NCBI RefSeq assembly: GCF_010731855.1
Contig: NZ_AP022620.1
Span: 3,844,001-3,908,000, forward strand
Length of the DNA: 64,000 bases
Origin: Mycolicibacterium anyangense
GTDB taxonomy: Bacteria > Actinomycetota > Actinomycetes > Mycobacteriales > Mycobacteriaceae
Reading direction: 5' to 3'
Shown: positions 35,880 through 45,663 of the stretch, piece after piece
Layout of the letters: every line of letters begins with the position of its first letter
Position numbering within the stretch: the first letter of the stretch is position 1
Program-made: the position numbers and the translations under genes
The notes under the pieces: model-generated
The model's database searches: none
Seen by the model: only the letters and a program-made list of their open reading frames with translations
What the model was told of the DNA's origin: nothing

Positions 35880-38800
35880 GCCGCCACCTGCCCACCATCG
35901 AGCAGATCGGACAACTCGACCACCAACTCGGCGGGCGGTTGCCAGCTGAACACCCCGGCAGGGTGGCCGTCAGTCACCGGGGTGCCGGCGCCGCACATAC
36001 CACGGACGAACAGGTACAGCACCCCACCGAGGTGGCGGCGGGGGTCGTAGCCGGGTTGCCGCCAACGCAGGAAGCGGTGCAGCACAACGCTGTACAGCAA
36101 GGCCTGCAGCGGGTAGTCCGAGTGCATCATGGCTTCGGCCATCCTGGCCCGCCCATAGTCCGCGGCCGTCAGCGGCCGGTTGGCCTCGCCGAGCCAGTTG
36201 GTCTTGTAGTCGACCACCAGATAGCGGTGCCCGGCACCGTCGGGGATGCGCAGCACGGCATCGACCGATCCGGACAGGTATCCGCGCAGCGACTGGCTGC
36301 CCAGGGCGTCGCCGGTCAGCCGGTCGGCATAGGCGGCCAGCGGGTCCTCGGCCGGCAGATGCCGACGCACCAGGGCTCCGACCGCCGAGAGCCGGATGTC
36401 CGGCACCGCTTCCCGCCGATCGCCGCCGGCCAGCGGGAACTCGAAGTCCATCTCGCACAACCGGTCTCGCAGTCCGATCTGCCGCAGCGTCAGATCCCCG
36501 GCCAACGGCCCCAACGGGGTGTCGTGCATCGGTATCAGGGCGTCGGAAAGGTCGTCGGCCGACACCTCGACCGGCCACCACACGGCGTGCCGTTCGACCT
36601 GACGCCGCAGTTCGACGGCAAGGTCGGCGGCCAGCGGATCGGCGGTCTCCAGCACCGCGTGTACCAGACTGCCGAAGGTGGCCCCGGTCGGCAGATCGGC
36701 CATCGGGGAGGTGATGTCCGCGCCGGCCGGTGCTGCGCTCACCGCGACATCGCCGGACTCGTCGTCGAGTCCGACCACCTCCGGTTCACTGCTCACACCG
36801 GGTGTCTCCGCGGCACGGATCAGCCCGGAGTACGAGGTGCGGCGCCAGGTGGTGTCGATGCTGCGGTGAAAGTGCCTGATGCTCAGGTCATCTCGCCCAG
36901 GCGGCGTCGCCAGGTCCACGAGCGGTTCGATCCGGGAGTCCTCCACCACCAGTCCGCCGACGGCTTCCCACTGCCCCAGCAGTGCTCGGGCGTCGGCGTC
37001 GTCGATCTTCTCCGGATCGCACCGGTCGGGAACCGTCGCCTCACCGGGTCGCCGGCCCCGCAATAGACGGGACAGCCCGCCGTTGGGCTCGTCCCACGAC
37101 GGCGCCCACCACGCCACCACCTGTGACTGGGCGCGGGTCAATGCCACGTAGGTCAGCCTGGTCTCCTCACCGGCTGCTTCCCTGCGGCCCTGCGCCTGTG
37201 CGGCGGCGAGGTCGGGGCTGGTCTCGCCGCCGATGTGCAGGCACCGGCGCCCCTCGTCGTGGAAGCGCACGACCTCCTGCTTGCGGACATAGCGGTTGAA
37301 GGTGAAGGGCAGGTACACGATCGGGAATTGCAGCCCCTTGCTGACCCAGACGGTCATGATCTGCACGGCCGCCGAATCGCTGTCCAGCCGCCGGTTGCGC
37401 TCCGGCGCGCCGCTGCGCTCGTCGCGCTGGGTGCGCAACCAGTCACGCAGCGCCGTCAGGCTGAGGTGCTCGCGGTGGGCGACGTCGTGCAGCACCTCAC
37501 CGACGTGCGCCAGATCAGTCATGTTGCGTTCGCCACCCGCCCAGGACAGCACCCGCCGACCCATCCCGGCCCGTTGCGCCGCCTCGAATACCGCCGCTAC
37601 CCCTGCTTCACGGGCGTGATCGGCCCACTGGCGCAGGGTGTCGGCGACCTGGTCGGTGAGCGCGTCGCCGCCGTCGGCGAGGTCTTCGGCGGTCTTGCCG
37701 AAGAACATGGTCGCTGCGGCAGCCCGCACCAGACCGGGCCGATGCAACTGGTCGAACGCCTCCAGCAGGCACAGCCAGTCGTCGGCGGCGGGTGAGCGCA
37801 GCACGTCGGTGTCGCCGGTGTACACCGCGGGCACCCCGGCCCGGATCAGCGCGTCGAAACACGCCCTGGCATCCAGGTGGCTCTCGGTGATCACCGCGAT
37901 CTGGTTTGCCCGCAACGTCTCACCGGCGAAGGTGGCTCCGCTGCCCAGCAGGGCGCTGACGTCGGCGGCCAGGTCCGCGGCGATGTGCGAGCGCAGCGCA
38001 TCCATCTTGATGGTCCGGGTTCCGCTGAGCCCGAACGTCTCTCGGGTGACTACCCGCAACCGCACCGGATCGTTGTGCGGCGCCCCGGCGAGCCGGTGAC
38101 CGTGGTGATGCGGCGTGACGTCGAGCACCTTGATATCGGGGTCACCGAGTTCGGCGCCCCGCAGCAGCTGTTGCAGTCGGTCGACCAGAGCGGCGTCGCT
38201 GCGCCAGTTCGTGCCCAGGGTCAGCCGGTGGCCCGCCGTCTTCGCCGCGCTCAGATAGGTGACGATGTCACCGCCGCGGAAGGCGTAGATGGCCTGCTTG
38301 GGATCGCCGATGAGGATCAGGGTGGACCGGCCGCTGAAGGCCCGCTCGATCACCTGCCACTGCACCGGGTCGGTGTCCTGGAACTCGTCGACCATCACCA
38401 CCGACCAGCGCTGGTGCATGCGGGTGGCCGCCGGTGCATCGGCCGACTGCAGTGCGTCGGCGAGCCGGCTGAGCAGGTCGTCGTAGCTCAGGATGCCGCG
38501 CTTGCGTTTGCGCCGCTCCAACTCGGCGAGCACATCCCGGCTGAAGCCCACCCGAACCGCGGGTTCCGATCCGGGCGGCGGATTGTGCGGGCGCAGGTCG
38601 GTTCCCGCGTTGGCCACCACCTCGCGCGCCAGCGCCAGCGCCTCGGCTCTGGTCAACGGGGGCGCCTGGAGCTCCTGACCGAAGTGCCGGAGGTAGAGAT
38701 CGTCGACGATCTCGCTGACCAGGTCGTCGAGGCTCTCGGCGAGGGTCACACCACTGTCGCTGTCGCCGGCGACGCCGAGCGACTTGAGCACCAGGTTGCA

Positions 38801-39175
38801 GAACTGGTGAGTGGTCGCGATGGTCGCGGCGTCGAACGACGCCAACGCATCACGCAACCGATCCCGGCGGCAGGCCAGCTCGGTCGCCTCACCGTCGATC
38901 AACGACTCCAGCAGCTGGTTACCGCCGGTGCCCGACGGATCGTCGAAGGCGCGCAACGCCTCGTGCAGCGCACGCCGGACCCGCTCCCGCAGTTCCTGGG
39001 TGGCGGCGCGGCCAAAGGTGATCAGCAGCATCTGGTCCAGCGTGGCGCGCCCCTCGGCGATGTAGCGGGTGACCAGACCGGCCAGGGTGAACGTCTTGCC
39101 GGTTCCGGCGCTGGCTTCCAGGACGGTGGTGGACCGGGCGGCGGGCAGGGCGCCCAATAGATCGAATTCGCGCAT
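35876..39175 (-). CDS. recB: RecBCD exonuclease V subunit beta, RecB
   Basis: 1099 residues (Rv0630c has about 1094). The start at 39175 is set by overlap with the recC stop (TGATG) and by the conserved M-R-E-F-D-L-L opening. UvrD-type helicase motifs run through the first 750 residues: A-S-A-G-T-G-K-T-F (Walker A), D-E-F-Q-D-T-D (motif II), G-D-P-K-Q-A-I-Y-A-F, and T-V-W-V-S-K-G-L-Q. The C-terminal nuclease domain retains the V-V-D-Y-K-T-N-W motif with its essential Asp and Lys. RecB provides the 3'-5' motor and the sole nuclease of the complex. Confidence 0.95.
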   Translation of the reverse strand: MREFDLLGALPAARSTTVLEASAGTGKTFTLAGLVTRYIAEGRATLDQMLLITFGRAATQELRERVRRALHEALRAFDDPSGTGGNQLLESLIDGEATELACRRDRLRDALASFDAATIATTHQFCNLVLKSLGVAGDSDSGVTLAESLDDLVSEIVDDLYLRHFGQELQAPPLTRAEALALAREVVANAGTDLRPHNPPPGSEPAVRVGFSRDVLAELERRKRKRGILSYDDLLSRLADALQSADAPAATRMHQRWSVVMVDEFQDTDPVQWQVIERAFSGRSTLILIGDPKQAIYAFRGGDIVTYLSAAKTAGHRLTLGTNWRSDAALVDRLQQLLRGAELGDPDIKVLDVTPHHHGHRLAGAPHNDPVRLRVVTRETFGLSGTRTIKMDALRSHIAADLAADVSALLGSGATFAGETLRANQIAVITESHLDARACFDALIRAGVPAVYTGDTDVLRSPAADDWLCLLEAFDQLHRPGLVRAAAATMFFGKTAEDLADGGDALTDQVADTLRQWADHAREAGVAAVFEAAQRAGMGRRVLSWAGGERNMTDLAHVGEVLHDVAHREHLSLTALRDWLRTQRDERSGAPERNRRLDSDSAAVQIMTVWVSKGLQFPIVYLPFTFNRYVRKQEVVRFHDEGRRCLHIGGETSPDLAAAQAQGRREAAGEETRLTYVALTRAQSQVVAWWAPSWDEPNGGLSRLLRGRRPGEATVPDRCDPEKIDDADARALLGQWEAVGGLVVEDSRIEPLVDLATPPGRDDLSIRHFHRSIDTTWRRTSYSGLIRAAETPGVSSEPEVVGLDDESGDVAVSAAPAGADITSPMADLPTGATFGSLVHAVLETADPLAADLAVELRRQVERHAVWWPVEVSADDLSDALIPMHDTPLGPLAGDLTLRQIGLRDRLCEMDFEFPLAGGDRREAVPDIRLSAVGALVRRHLPAEDPLAAYADRLTGDALGSQSLRGYLSGSVDAVLRIPDGAGHRYLVVDYKTNWLGEANRPLTAADYGRARMAEAMMHSDYPLQALLYSVVLHRFLRWRQPGYDPRRHLGGVLYLFVRGMCGAGTPVTDGHPAGVFSWQPPAELVVELSDLLDGGQVAA

Positions 39176-42100
39176 CACGCACCGTCCTCGGCGGCCAGCA
39201 GCGGACCCCACAGCCGTGCCGCGAAGGCACCCAGCCGGGTGGTCTCGCCCTCGGCCTGCTCATCGGCACCCGGTGCACTCAGCAGCACCTCGATATCGGG
39301 CTCCCGGCCCCAGATCCGTTCGATGGCAGGATCGTCGCGCTCGTAACGCCACTTTGCGACAGCCTCGCCACGCGGATCCTGCCGACTTGCCCTGGCGGCC
39401 GCCCACGCGTGGGATGTCTTGATGGGCAACGGGATCGGCTCGCGGCGTCCGGCGTCATAGATCGCCACCAGGTCACGCAGGACGGCGACGGGATCCTGCT
39501 GCGGAGGTCCGAGCACCCGTTGCATGGCACCGATGCGCCGGCGCTGCCTGCCGACGCAGATCGCCGACCATCGGCCTGGCCGGGCCGCCGACAGCGCCAG
39601 CAGTGGGATCCAGGCTCTCAGCAGGTGCTGGGCGTCGAGCTTGGAGTAGGTGACCTCGACCAGGTGGCTGCCGTACACCGGGGAGACGGTGCCGGTGAGG
39701 CGGCGGCCACCGCCGAGATCGATGTCGACGTCGTAGGCCTGCGGCGCACCGGTGCGGTGGGACAGGGCGGCCCGGGCGAGTTCGGTTGCCTGGTCCCGTA
39801 ATTCGCCCGCCTTGCGCCACCCGAGGCGGCCCGGTGGAAGCGATCCGCGGCGCCATTCGGCCTGGCCGGCCTGTTCGGGGTTCATCCCGCTGAGCATGTC
39901 GGTGAGCAACCGCTGGCCGACCGTCCACTCCTGCAGGTTGTCGATCTCGACCGGCATGGCGTCCTGCACGCCCTCGACCTCCCACGGCAGGGTGAAGTCC
40001 AGCGCGGTGAAGAAGCCTTTGATCGGGTTGGCGAAGAACCGCATCAGCTCGGGCAGGGTCACGTCGTCGGGTGGCGGTGGCGGCAGCGGCTGGGCCAGCA
40101 GGTCGGGTTGTTCGGGCCTGGTGTGCGCGGTGACCGACGCGGCATTGATGGCGGTGGTGTCGAAGGTGAACGGCTGGCCGGGGACGCCGAGCGCACCCGG
40201 GGTCACGTTGCGGATGTCGAAGGGCTGCAACGGATGCTGCACCACGACCTGGTCGTATACCGGTGCCTCGGTGGTGCGGTCGAGCGCGTCGAGCAGCTCG
40301 GCGAGCGGCACCGCGGGCGGTCGCGGGTGCCCGGAGTACTCGTTGGCACCGGTGTAGGTGACCACCAGGGTGTCGGTGGCCGAGCAGATCGCGTCGAGCA
40401 GCAACTGACGGTCCTCGGAACGGACGTCGCGTTCACCGGTCATGGGTATCCGCGCCAGGGCGTCGTCGCCGTCACGAACGCCGATCCGCGGGAACACGGT
40501 GTCGTCCAGGCCGACCAGGCAGACCACCCGATGCGGCACCGACCGCATCGGCACCATGGTGCACACCGTGAGCGTGCCGGTGCGGAAGTTGGCCCGGGTG
40601 GGACGGCCGGCCAGGTGCCTGCGCAGCAGTGCGGTGATGTCGGGCAGCCGCATCGGCGTGTCCGCCCGCGGCCCTGCGGTGGTCACCAGGTCGCCGAACT
40701 CGCGCTGCAATTGGCTGCTCTGCCAGGCATCGTCTCCCGAGGTCCGGGTCAGTAGTGCGATCCCGTCATCGAGCGCTGCCAGCCACTCGAACAGTGGCCT
40801 TGTGCCGCTCAGTGATTCGATGACCCGCTGGAGTCTGTCGACGAACTCGGCGAGCCGGCCGGCCAGCTCCACACTGTTGCTGCCGACATCGTCGAGCGGC
40901 AGGGTGACATCGAGCCACGCCTTGGAGTCATCGGACATCGCCACCCCGGCCAGAACCCGGTCGATGCCGAAGCGCCAGGTGTTCTGGATGAACGGGATGC
41001 CGTAGCGAGCGCGATGGTCCTTGTCGAGCCCCCAGCGGATGTTGGCCTGCTGCACCCACCGGGTGATGTTCTCCAGGTCGTCGTCGGTGAAGCCGAAGCG
41101 GGCCCGGACCGGTGCGGCCTGTGCGATGTTGAGCACCTCGGTGGCGGTCACCCGGCCACCGGCCAGCTCGAGCAGCTGCTCGGCGACCGTCAGCAGCGGG
41201 TTGGTCTGAACCAGCGAGCGGTCGGCCAGCCGCACCCTCAGCCGGTGGGCCGGATGTGCGCCGGGCACCACCTCGCCCAGACCGAAGTCGGCGATGATGA
41301 GCGCGGCGTAGGTCTCGATGTCGGGACACATCACCAGGATGTCGCGCGGCTCCAGGGTCGGGTCGTCGGCCAGCAGCCCGAGCAACACTTCGCGCAGCAC
41401 GTCGATCTGACGGGCCGGGCCGTGGCAGCTGTGTACCTGAACCGACCGGTCACCCTCGCGCAGCGACCTGCCCTGCGGGCGAACCGCATTGGCGGCGATA
41501 TCGGACTGCAGCCAGCCGAGCAGCGTGTCCGGTCGCAGGGCAGCGCCGAGGAACTCGTCGGTGGCCACCGCGGCGGGCAGGCTGCGCTGAAGCTCTCGCA
41601 GATCCCGGCCCAGGGTGGCCAGCAGTGGGTGGTTGACACGGCGGTGGGTCAGGTCCTGGGACCGCGGGATGCTGCCGTGCACCCCCGCCAACGCCGTCCA
41701 CAGGTCCGCACTGGGATGTGGCAGCCACAGATGCACCTGGTGGTGGGTGGACAGCGCCTCAACGAGCTCGATATCGGTACACGCCAGTCGGGTGTAGCCG
41801 AACAGGGACAGGCGATCCGGCAGGTCGGCGCCGGACTCCTGCAGCTGCACAAGGGTTTTGGCGTGCCGGATGTGGGGCGGGTCGATGCCCACCGTCTCGA
41901 CCAGGGCACGCCACAGGTGCGGTTGCCACTGCAGGTCGCGGTCGAGGTCGTCCGCCGCACCGTCGAGCCAGTCGGCCAGCAGCCCGGGGCGCTGACGGGC
42001 GTAGGAGACGAACAGGCCGGCCAACCGGCGGGCCACCGCGTAGCGCCGTCCCTGCCGCAGTTCCTGCTCTTCACCGGTGTCGAAGTGACCGAGGTGGGTG

Positions 42101-42441
42101 GCCAGGGTGACACACCACGGCTCGTCGAGGTGGGAGTCGATAACCTCCAGCAGCGGCCAGGCCAGCGCATCCGGGGACCACGGGTCCTCGTCGCGGGTGC
42201 CGGCGATGTCGGCGATGAGCGAGCCCGGGGTGCGAAACGACACCCCCGCACAGATGCCGTCAGCACCGGTGCCCCGGCCCAGCACATGCGACAGCCGCTG
42301 CGATAGCCACCGTTCCAGCCCGCGCGCCGGCACCACCACGAGTTCTTCGGCGAAGGGGTCTGGTGGTGGGGTCGCCAGCAGCGCACCCAGACCGTCGGCG
42401 AGCACGTCGGTGCGTTCGGCGCGGTGGAGGTGCAGGGCCAT
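39175..42441 (-). CDS. recC: RecBCD exonuclease V subunit gamma, RecC
   Basis: 1088 residues from ATG 42441, which gives the M-A-L-H-L-H-R-A-E-R-T-D start remembered for Rv0631c (1097 residues); an upstream in-frame start would add 14 atypical residues. RecC is an inactivated helicase/nuclease that holds the complex together and recognises Chi in enterics. Conserved blocks seen include H-G-P-A-R-Q-I-D-V-L-R-E-V-L-L-G-L-L and T-V-C-T-M-V-P-M-R-S-V-P-H-R. It lies 60 bp downstream of the histidine kinase gene on the same strand. Confidence 0.95.
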   Translation of the reverse strand: MALHLHRAERTDVLADGLGALLATPPPDPFAEELVVVPARGLERWLSQRLSHVLGRGTGADGICAGVSFRTPGSLIADIAGTRDEDPWSPDALAWPLLEVIDSHLDEPWCVTLATHLGHFDTGEEQELRQGRRYAVARRLAGLFVSYARQRPGLLADWLDGAADDLDRDLQWQPHLWRALVETVGIDPPHIRHAKTLVQLQESGADLPDRLSLFGYTRLACTDIELVEALSTHHQVHLWLPHPSADLWTALAGVHGSIPRSQDLTHRRVNHPLLATLGRDLRELQRSLPAAVATDEFLGAALRPDTLLGWLQSDIAANAVRPQGRSLREGDRSVQVHSCHGPARQIDVLREVLLGLLADDPTLEPRDILVMCPDIETYAALIIADFGLGEVVPGAHPAHRLRVRLADRSLVQTNPLLTVAEQLLELAGGRVTATEVLNIAQAAPVRARFGFTDDDLENITRWVQQANIRWGLDKDHRARYGIPFIQNTWRFGIDRVLAGVAMSDDSKAWLDVTLPLDDVGSNSVELAGRLAEFVDRLQRVIESLSGTRPLFEWLAALDDGIALLTRTSGDDAWQSSQLQREFGDLVTTAGPRADTPMRLPDITALLRRHLAGRPTRANFRTGTLTVCTMVPMRSVPHRVVCLVGLDDTVFPRIGVRDGDDALARIPMTGERDVRSEDRQLLLDAICSATDTLVVTYTGANEYSGHPRPPAVPLAELLDALDRTTEAPVYDQVVVQHPLQPFDIRNVTPGALGVPGQPFTFDTTAINAASVTAHTRPEQPDLLAQPLPPPPPDDVTLPELMRFFANPIKGFFTALDFTLPWEVEGVQDAMPVEIDNLQEWTVGQRLLTDMLSGMNPEQAGQAEWRRGSLPPGRLGWRKAGELRDQATELARAALSHRTGAPQAYDVDIDLGGGRRLTGTVSPVYGSHLVEVTYSKLDAQHLLRAWIPLLALSAARPGRWSAICVGRQRRRIGAMQRVLGPPQQDPVAVLRDLVAIYDAGRREPIPLPIKTSHAWAAARASRQDPRGEAVAKWRYERDDPAIERIWGREPDIEVLLSAPGADEQAEGETTRLGAFAARLWGPLLAAEDGA

Positions 42442-42501
42442 CGGGACCACCGTAAACCGTGGCGCCGACAGCGCGGCGGGCATCCGCCCGGAACGCTGAC
42501 G

Positions 42502-43725
42502 TCAGCGCGCGGCCGGAAACGTCAGCGTGAACGTCGCGCCCTGTCCCGGCGTGGAGGCCACCGTGACGTCCCCGCCGTGCGCATGGGCGATCTCGCGCAC
42601 GAGGGCCAGGCCGATACCGTAGGACTCGCGGCCTTCCCGGGTGGTGTGTTCGGCACCGTGCGAGAAGCGGGTGAACAGGGTCGCCATGGTTTCGGTGTCG
42701 ATACCCACACCGTCGTCGGCCACCGCCGCCGTCACGGTGTCGCCGGTGCGCCCCACCAGGATCTGCACCGTGCCGCCGCGGTGCTGATGTCCCAGAGCGT
42801 TGTCCACCAGCGCGGTCACCGCGCGACGCAGCGCCGCCTCAGAACCCAGAACCGCGAATGATCCTGCACCGCTGGACTTCTGGTAGCTCAGCGTGACGCC
42901 CAACGAGTCCGCATAGGGGGCCATGCTGTCGCGGACGGCGGCGGCGACGGCGGCGATGTCCACCCGGTCGCGCAGCGGTGCGCCGGCGGTCATGGTGGCC
43001 GAGGCCAGCAGATCCTCGACGATGTCGCCGAGCACCCGGGTATCGGCCACCAGCGCGTCGGCGTCCCGCTGTACGGTCTGCGGGTCGGCGGTACCCACCC
43101 GGTGCGCCAGCATCTGGGCCCGGGTGTGCAGGACGGTCAGCGGGGCGCGCAGCTCGTGGGAGGCATCGGCGACGAACCGGCGCTGCAGCGCCAGCGCCTG
43201 CGCAAGAGGTTGCGCGGAGCGCCGGGTGAACAGGGCCACCACCCCGATGGACGCCAGGATGCCCACCAGTTCGGCGAACGCCAGCGAGATGAGGAGCCGG
43301 CCCCGCCCGGCCTGATAGGGCGCCAGATCGATCATCGCGACCACCCGGCCCTGCGGACGGTCCACCGCGAGCGTCCGGAAGTGCCGGCCTTCGGCGTGCA
43401 GATCACCGAAACCGGCCGGCCCGGTCAGCAGTGGCGCACCCGGCTGGCCGCCGTCGCTGAACGACACCCGGCCGTCCAGGGTGCGCATGGCCAGTTCCAT
43501 GTCCGGTGGTGGGTCGTCGGTGTCGTCGGCGGCCATCGCCACGGTCTGCAGCTCGGCGTCGATCTCCCGCCGCTGCGTGCGCACATAGACCGCGAACACC
43601 ACGCCGCCGACCAGCAGCAGCACCAGAGCCAGCGCGGCCGATGCCTGGAATGCCGCCAGCCGGCCGGCACGCTTGACCAACGCCAGATCACTCGGCGGTG
43701 CGCTGGTGTCCTTGCCGCGCACCAT
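42502..43725 (-). CDS. Sensor histidine kinase
   Basis: 407 residues. Two transmembrane helices (about 25-47 and 144-166) enclose a roughly 95-residue extracytoplasmic sensor. The dimerisation/phosphoacceptor domain has His190 in A-S-H-E-L-R-A-P-L. The ATPase domain has N-A-L-G-H-Q (N box), D-D-G-V-G-I-D (G1), and G-I-G-L-A-L-V-R (G2). It follows its response regulator gene directly; a GTG two codons upstream of the chosen ATG would overlap the regulator stop and is an alternative start. No HAMP domain is evident. Signal unknown. Confidence 0.92.
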   Translation of the reverse strand: MVRGKDTSAPPSDLALVKRAGRLAAFQASAALALVLLLVGGVVFAVYVRTQRREIDAELQTVAMAADDTDDPPPDMELAMRTLDGRVSFSDGGQPGAPLLTGPAGFGDLHAEGRHFRTLAVDRPQGRVVAMIDLAPYQAGRGRLLISLAFAELVGILASIGVVALFTRRSAQPLAQALALQRRFVADASHELRAPLTVLHTRAQMLAHRVGTADPQTVQRDADALVADTRVLGDIVEDLLASATMTAGAPLRDRVDIAAVAAAVRDSMAPYADSLGVTLSYQKSSGAGSFAVLGSEAALRRAVTALVDNALGHQHRGGTVQILVGRTGDTVTAAVADDGVGIDTETMATLFTRFSHGAEHTTREGRESYGIGLALVREIAHAHGGDVTVASTPGQGATFTLTFPAAR

Positions 43726-43727
43726 CG

Positions 43728-44399
43728 TCACCCCAGCCCGAACCGGTAGCCGGTGCCATGCACCGTGCGGATCACCTGTTTGCCCAGCTTTCGGCGTAGG
43801 TAGTGCACGTAGAGGTCGACCGCACCGCCGGATTCGGCACCGTCGAACACCGAGTCCAGCAACTGTGCGCGGCTGAAAACCCGCTTCGGGGCGGCCATCA
43901 GGGTGCCCAGTAGCGATGCCTCCCGCTCGGAGAGCTCGACATCGATGCCATCCGGGGTGGCACCGCAGACCCGGCGGGTGACCCGGTCCAGCACCAGACC
44001 GCCCGCACTGATCGTGGCACTGCCGTCGGTGCGGCGCAGCAGGGCCCGCACCCGGGCCAGCAGCTCGGGGACCTCGAATGGTTTGACCAGGTAGTCCTGC
44101 GCACCGGCGTCCAGCCCCTCGACGCGGTCGTCGACCGCCCCGCGGGCGGTGAGGATCAGCGCCGGTGTGGTGATCCCACGCGAGCGCAGCAGCGCCACCA
44201 GATCGGCACCGTCCATCACCGGCAGGCCACGGTCGACGATCAGGGCACCGAAGTCGCCGGACAGGCCGCGATGCATCCCCTGCTGCCCGTCGTAGGCCAC
44301 CTCGACCCGGTAGCCCGCATCGGTGAACAACTCGGCCAGCATGGCGCTGAGCACACGGTCGTCCTCGACGACCAGCAGCCGGGGTCCATCGGTTGACAC
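43728..44399 (-). CDS. OmpR/PhoB-family response regulator
   Basis: 223 residues from GTG 44399. Receiver domain: acidic pair E12-D13-D14, phosphoacceptor Asp56 (I-V-D-R-G-L-P), Thr84 and Lys106 (V-K-P-F). The C-terminal winged helix (125-220) has the R-E-A-S-L-L-G-T-L recognition region and the V-H-Y-L-R-R-K-L-G ... V-R/T-V-H-G-T-G-Y-R ending. It pairs with the histidine kinase immediately downstream. The divergent apbE-ferredoxin operon, 86 bp away, is the most likely local target. Confidence 0.93.
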   Translation of the reverse strand: MSTDGPRLLVVEDDRVLSAMLAELFTDAGYRVEVAYDGQQGMHRGLSGDFGALIVDRGLPVMDGADLVALLRSRGITTPALILTARGAVDDRVEGLDAGAQDYLVKPFEVPELLARVRALLRRTDGSATISAGGLVLDRVTRRVCGATPDGIDVELSEREASLLGTLMAAPKRVFSRAQLLDSVFDGAESGGAVDLYVHYLRRKLGKQVIRTVHGTGYRFGLG

Positions 44400-44485
44400 G
44401 CTGTCGAGAGTGCCACGACACCGGCCATACCGCGTGCAATGGCGATTCTTACAGCGCTCAAAGAATGACCCCGCACGCTGAAGGC

Positions 44486-45391
44486 ATGACGGCGTGGACG
44501 CTGGCCGGGCCCGGCCAGTCGCAGTGGCACCGGTGGAGCACCCAGATGCATCTGCTGGTCGCCGATGCTGGTGCGCTGCCGACGGCACGGGCTCTGGTGG
44601 ATGCGGAGCTGGATGCCATCGAGCTGGCCGCATCCCGGTTCCGGCCCGACTCGGAGGTCAGCATGCTGGCCGCCCACGCGGGCGCACCGATGCCGATCAG
44701 CCCGCTGCTGGCGGCGCTGATCGAGGCTGCGCTGGACGCGGCCCGCTTCACCGACGGGGATGTGGACCCGACGGTCGGCTCGGCGCTGATCGCGCTGGGC
44801 TACGACCGTGACATCGACGAGCTCGGGGGACCCCGGGTGACGTCGATCGCACGGCCGGCGAACTGGGCGATGGTGGACTTCGACGGCCGTAGTGTCCGGC
44901 TGCCCACCGGGGTGCTGCTGGATCTGGGGGCCACCGCGAAGGCGCTCGCCGCCGACCGGTGCGCACAGCTGGTGTTCGCCCATACCGGCAGCGGTGTGCT
45001 GGTCAACCTGGGCGGCGACATCGCCACCGCCGGGCCGGTACCCGAGGACGGCTGGCAGGTGCTGGTGACCGATACCGACGACGACCCGGTTGCGCAGGTG
45101 TCGCTGGGCACTGACACCGGCCTGGCGACCTCGAGCACCCAGCGCCGACGGTGGTGGCGCGACGGCGATCTGGTCCACCACATCGTCGATCCGCGAACCG
45201 GCCGGTCTGCCGACCCGGTCTGGCGCACCGTCAGCGTGGTGGCCGGCACCTGCGTTGCGGCGAACACGATCAGCACCGCAGCTGTGATCCGGGGCCACCG
45301 CGCCCCGGAATGGATTGCGAGCCTGGAAGTTCCGGCTCGACTCGTCGACTCCGACGGCGAGGTACGGACGGTAGGAGGGTGGCCGAAGTGA
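44486..45391 (+). CDS. apbE: FAD:protein FMN transferase, ApbE family
   Basis: 301 residues from ATG 44486; an in-frame ATG at 44465 would add seven residues and cannot be excluded. ApbE features are visible: F-R-P-D-S-E-V-S-M-L near residue 50, D-G-D-V-D-P-T-V near 90, L-D-L-G-A-T-A-K-A-L near 150, N-L-G-G-D-I-A near 175, and H-H-I-V-D-P-R-T-G-R near 230. The enzyme attaches FMN to Thr/Ser of electron-transfer proteins. There is no signal peptide, so it should act in the cytoplasm. It is followed by a ferredoxin gene (GTGA overlap) and divergent from a two-component system. Confidence 0.88.
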   Translation: MTAWTLAGPGQSQWHRWSTQMHLLVADAGALPTARALVDAELDAIELAASRFRPDSEVSMLAAHAGAPMPISPLLAALIEAALDAARFTDGDVDPTVGSALIALGYDRDIDELGGPRVTSIARPANWAMVDFDGRSVRLPTGVLLDLGATAKALAADRCAQLVFAHTGSGVLVNLGGDIATAGPVPEDGWQVLVTDTDDDPVAQVSLGTDTGLATSSTQRRRWWRDGDLVHHIVDPRTGRSADPVWRTVSVVAGTCVAANTISTAAVIRGHRAPEWIASLEVPARLVDSDGEVRTVGGWPK

Positions 45392-45633
45392 CACAGCGAC
45401 TGCATATCGACTGGACCCGGTGCGACGGCCGCGGCCTGTGCACCGAACTGCTGCCGGATGTACTGACCCGCGACGACTGGGGATATCCGCTGGCCCGCAA
45501 GGCTGCTCGCGAACCGCTGGTACCCGGCGAGTCGCTGAAGTACGCCAAGGCCGCGGTGAAGCGCTGCCCCCGGCTGGCGCTGCGGTTACTACCAACCGTT
45601 GAGACAGAAGCTAGGCAGACAAAGTGCGAGTAG
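45388..45633 (+). CDS. Small 3Fe-4S-type ferredoxin
   Basis: 81 residues from GTG 45388 with AGGAGG nine bases upstream. Three cysteines fit the mycobacterial 3Fe-4S pattern: C-D-G-R-G-L-C near 12-18 and R-C-P near 59. Such ferredoxins usually feed electrons to P450s or similar oxygenases. Here the partner gene is an ApbE flavin transferase, and no oxygenase gene is adjacent, so the redox partner is unknown. The sequence does not carry an obvious flavinylation motif. Confidence 0.82.
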   Translation: MTQRLHIDWTRCDGRGLCTELLPDVLTRDDWGYPLARKAAREPLVPGESLKYAKAAVKRCPRLALRLLPTVETEARQTKCE

Positions 45634-45663
45634 ACGTCGGCGTGAGTTCTGAATGAACGCCGA

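Noticed and set aside
42502..44439. Single 645-residue fusion of regulator antisense frame and kinase
   Set aside because: The first 240 residues lie in the wrong frame of the response regulator gene; the kinase starts at 43725.
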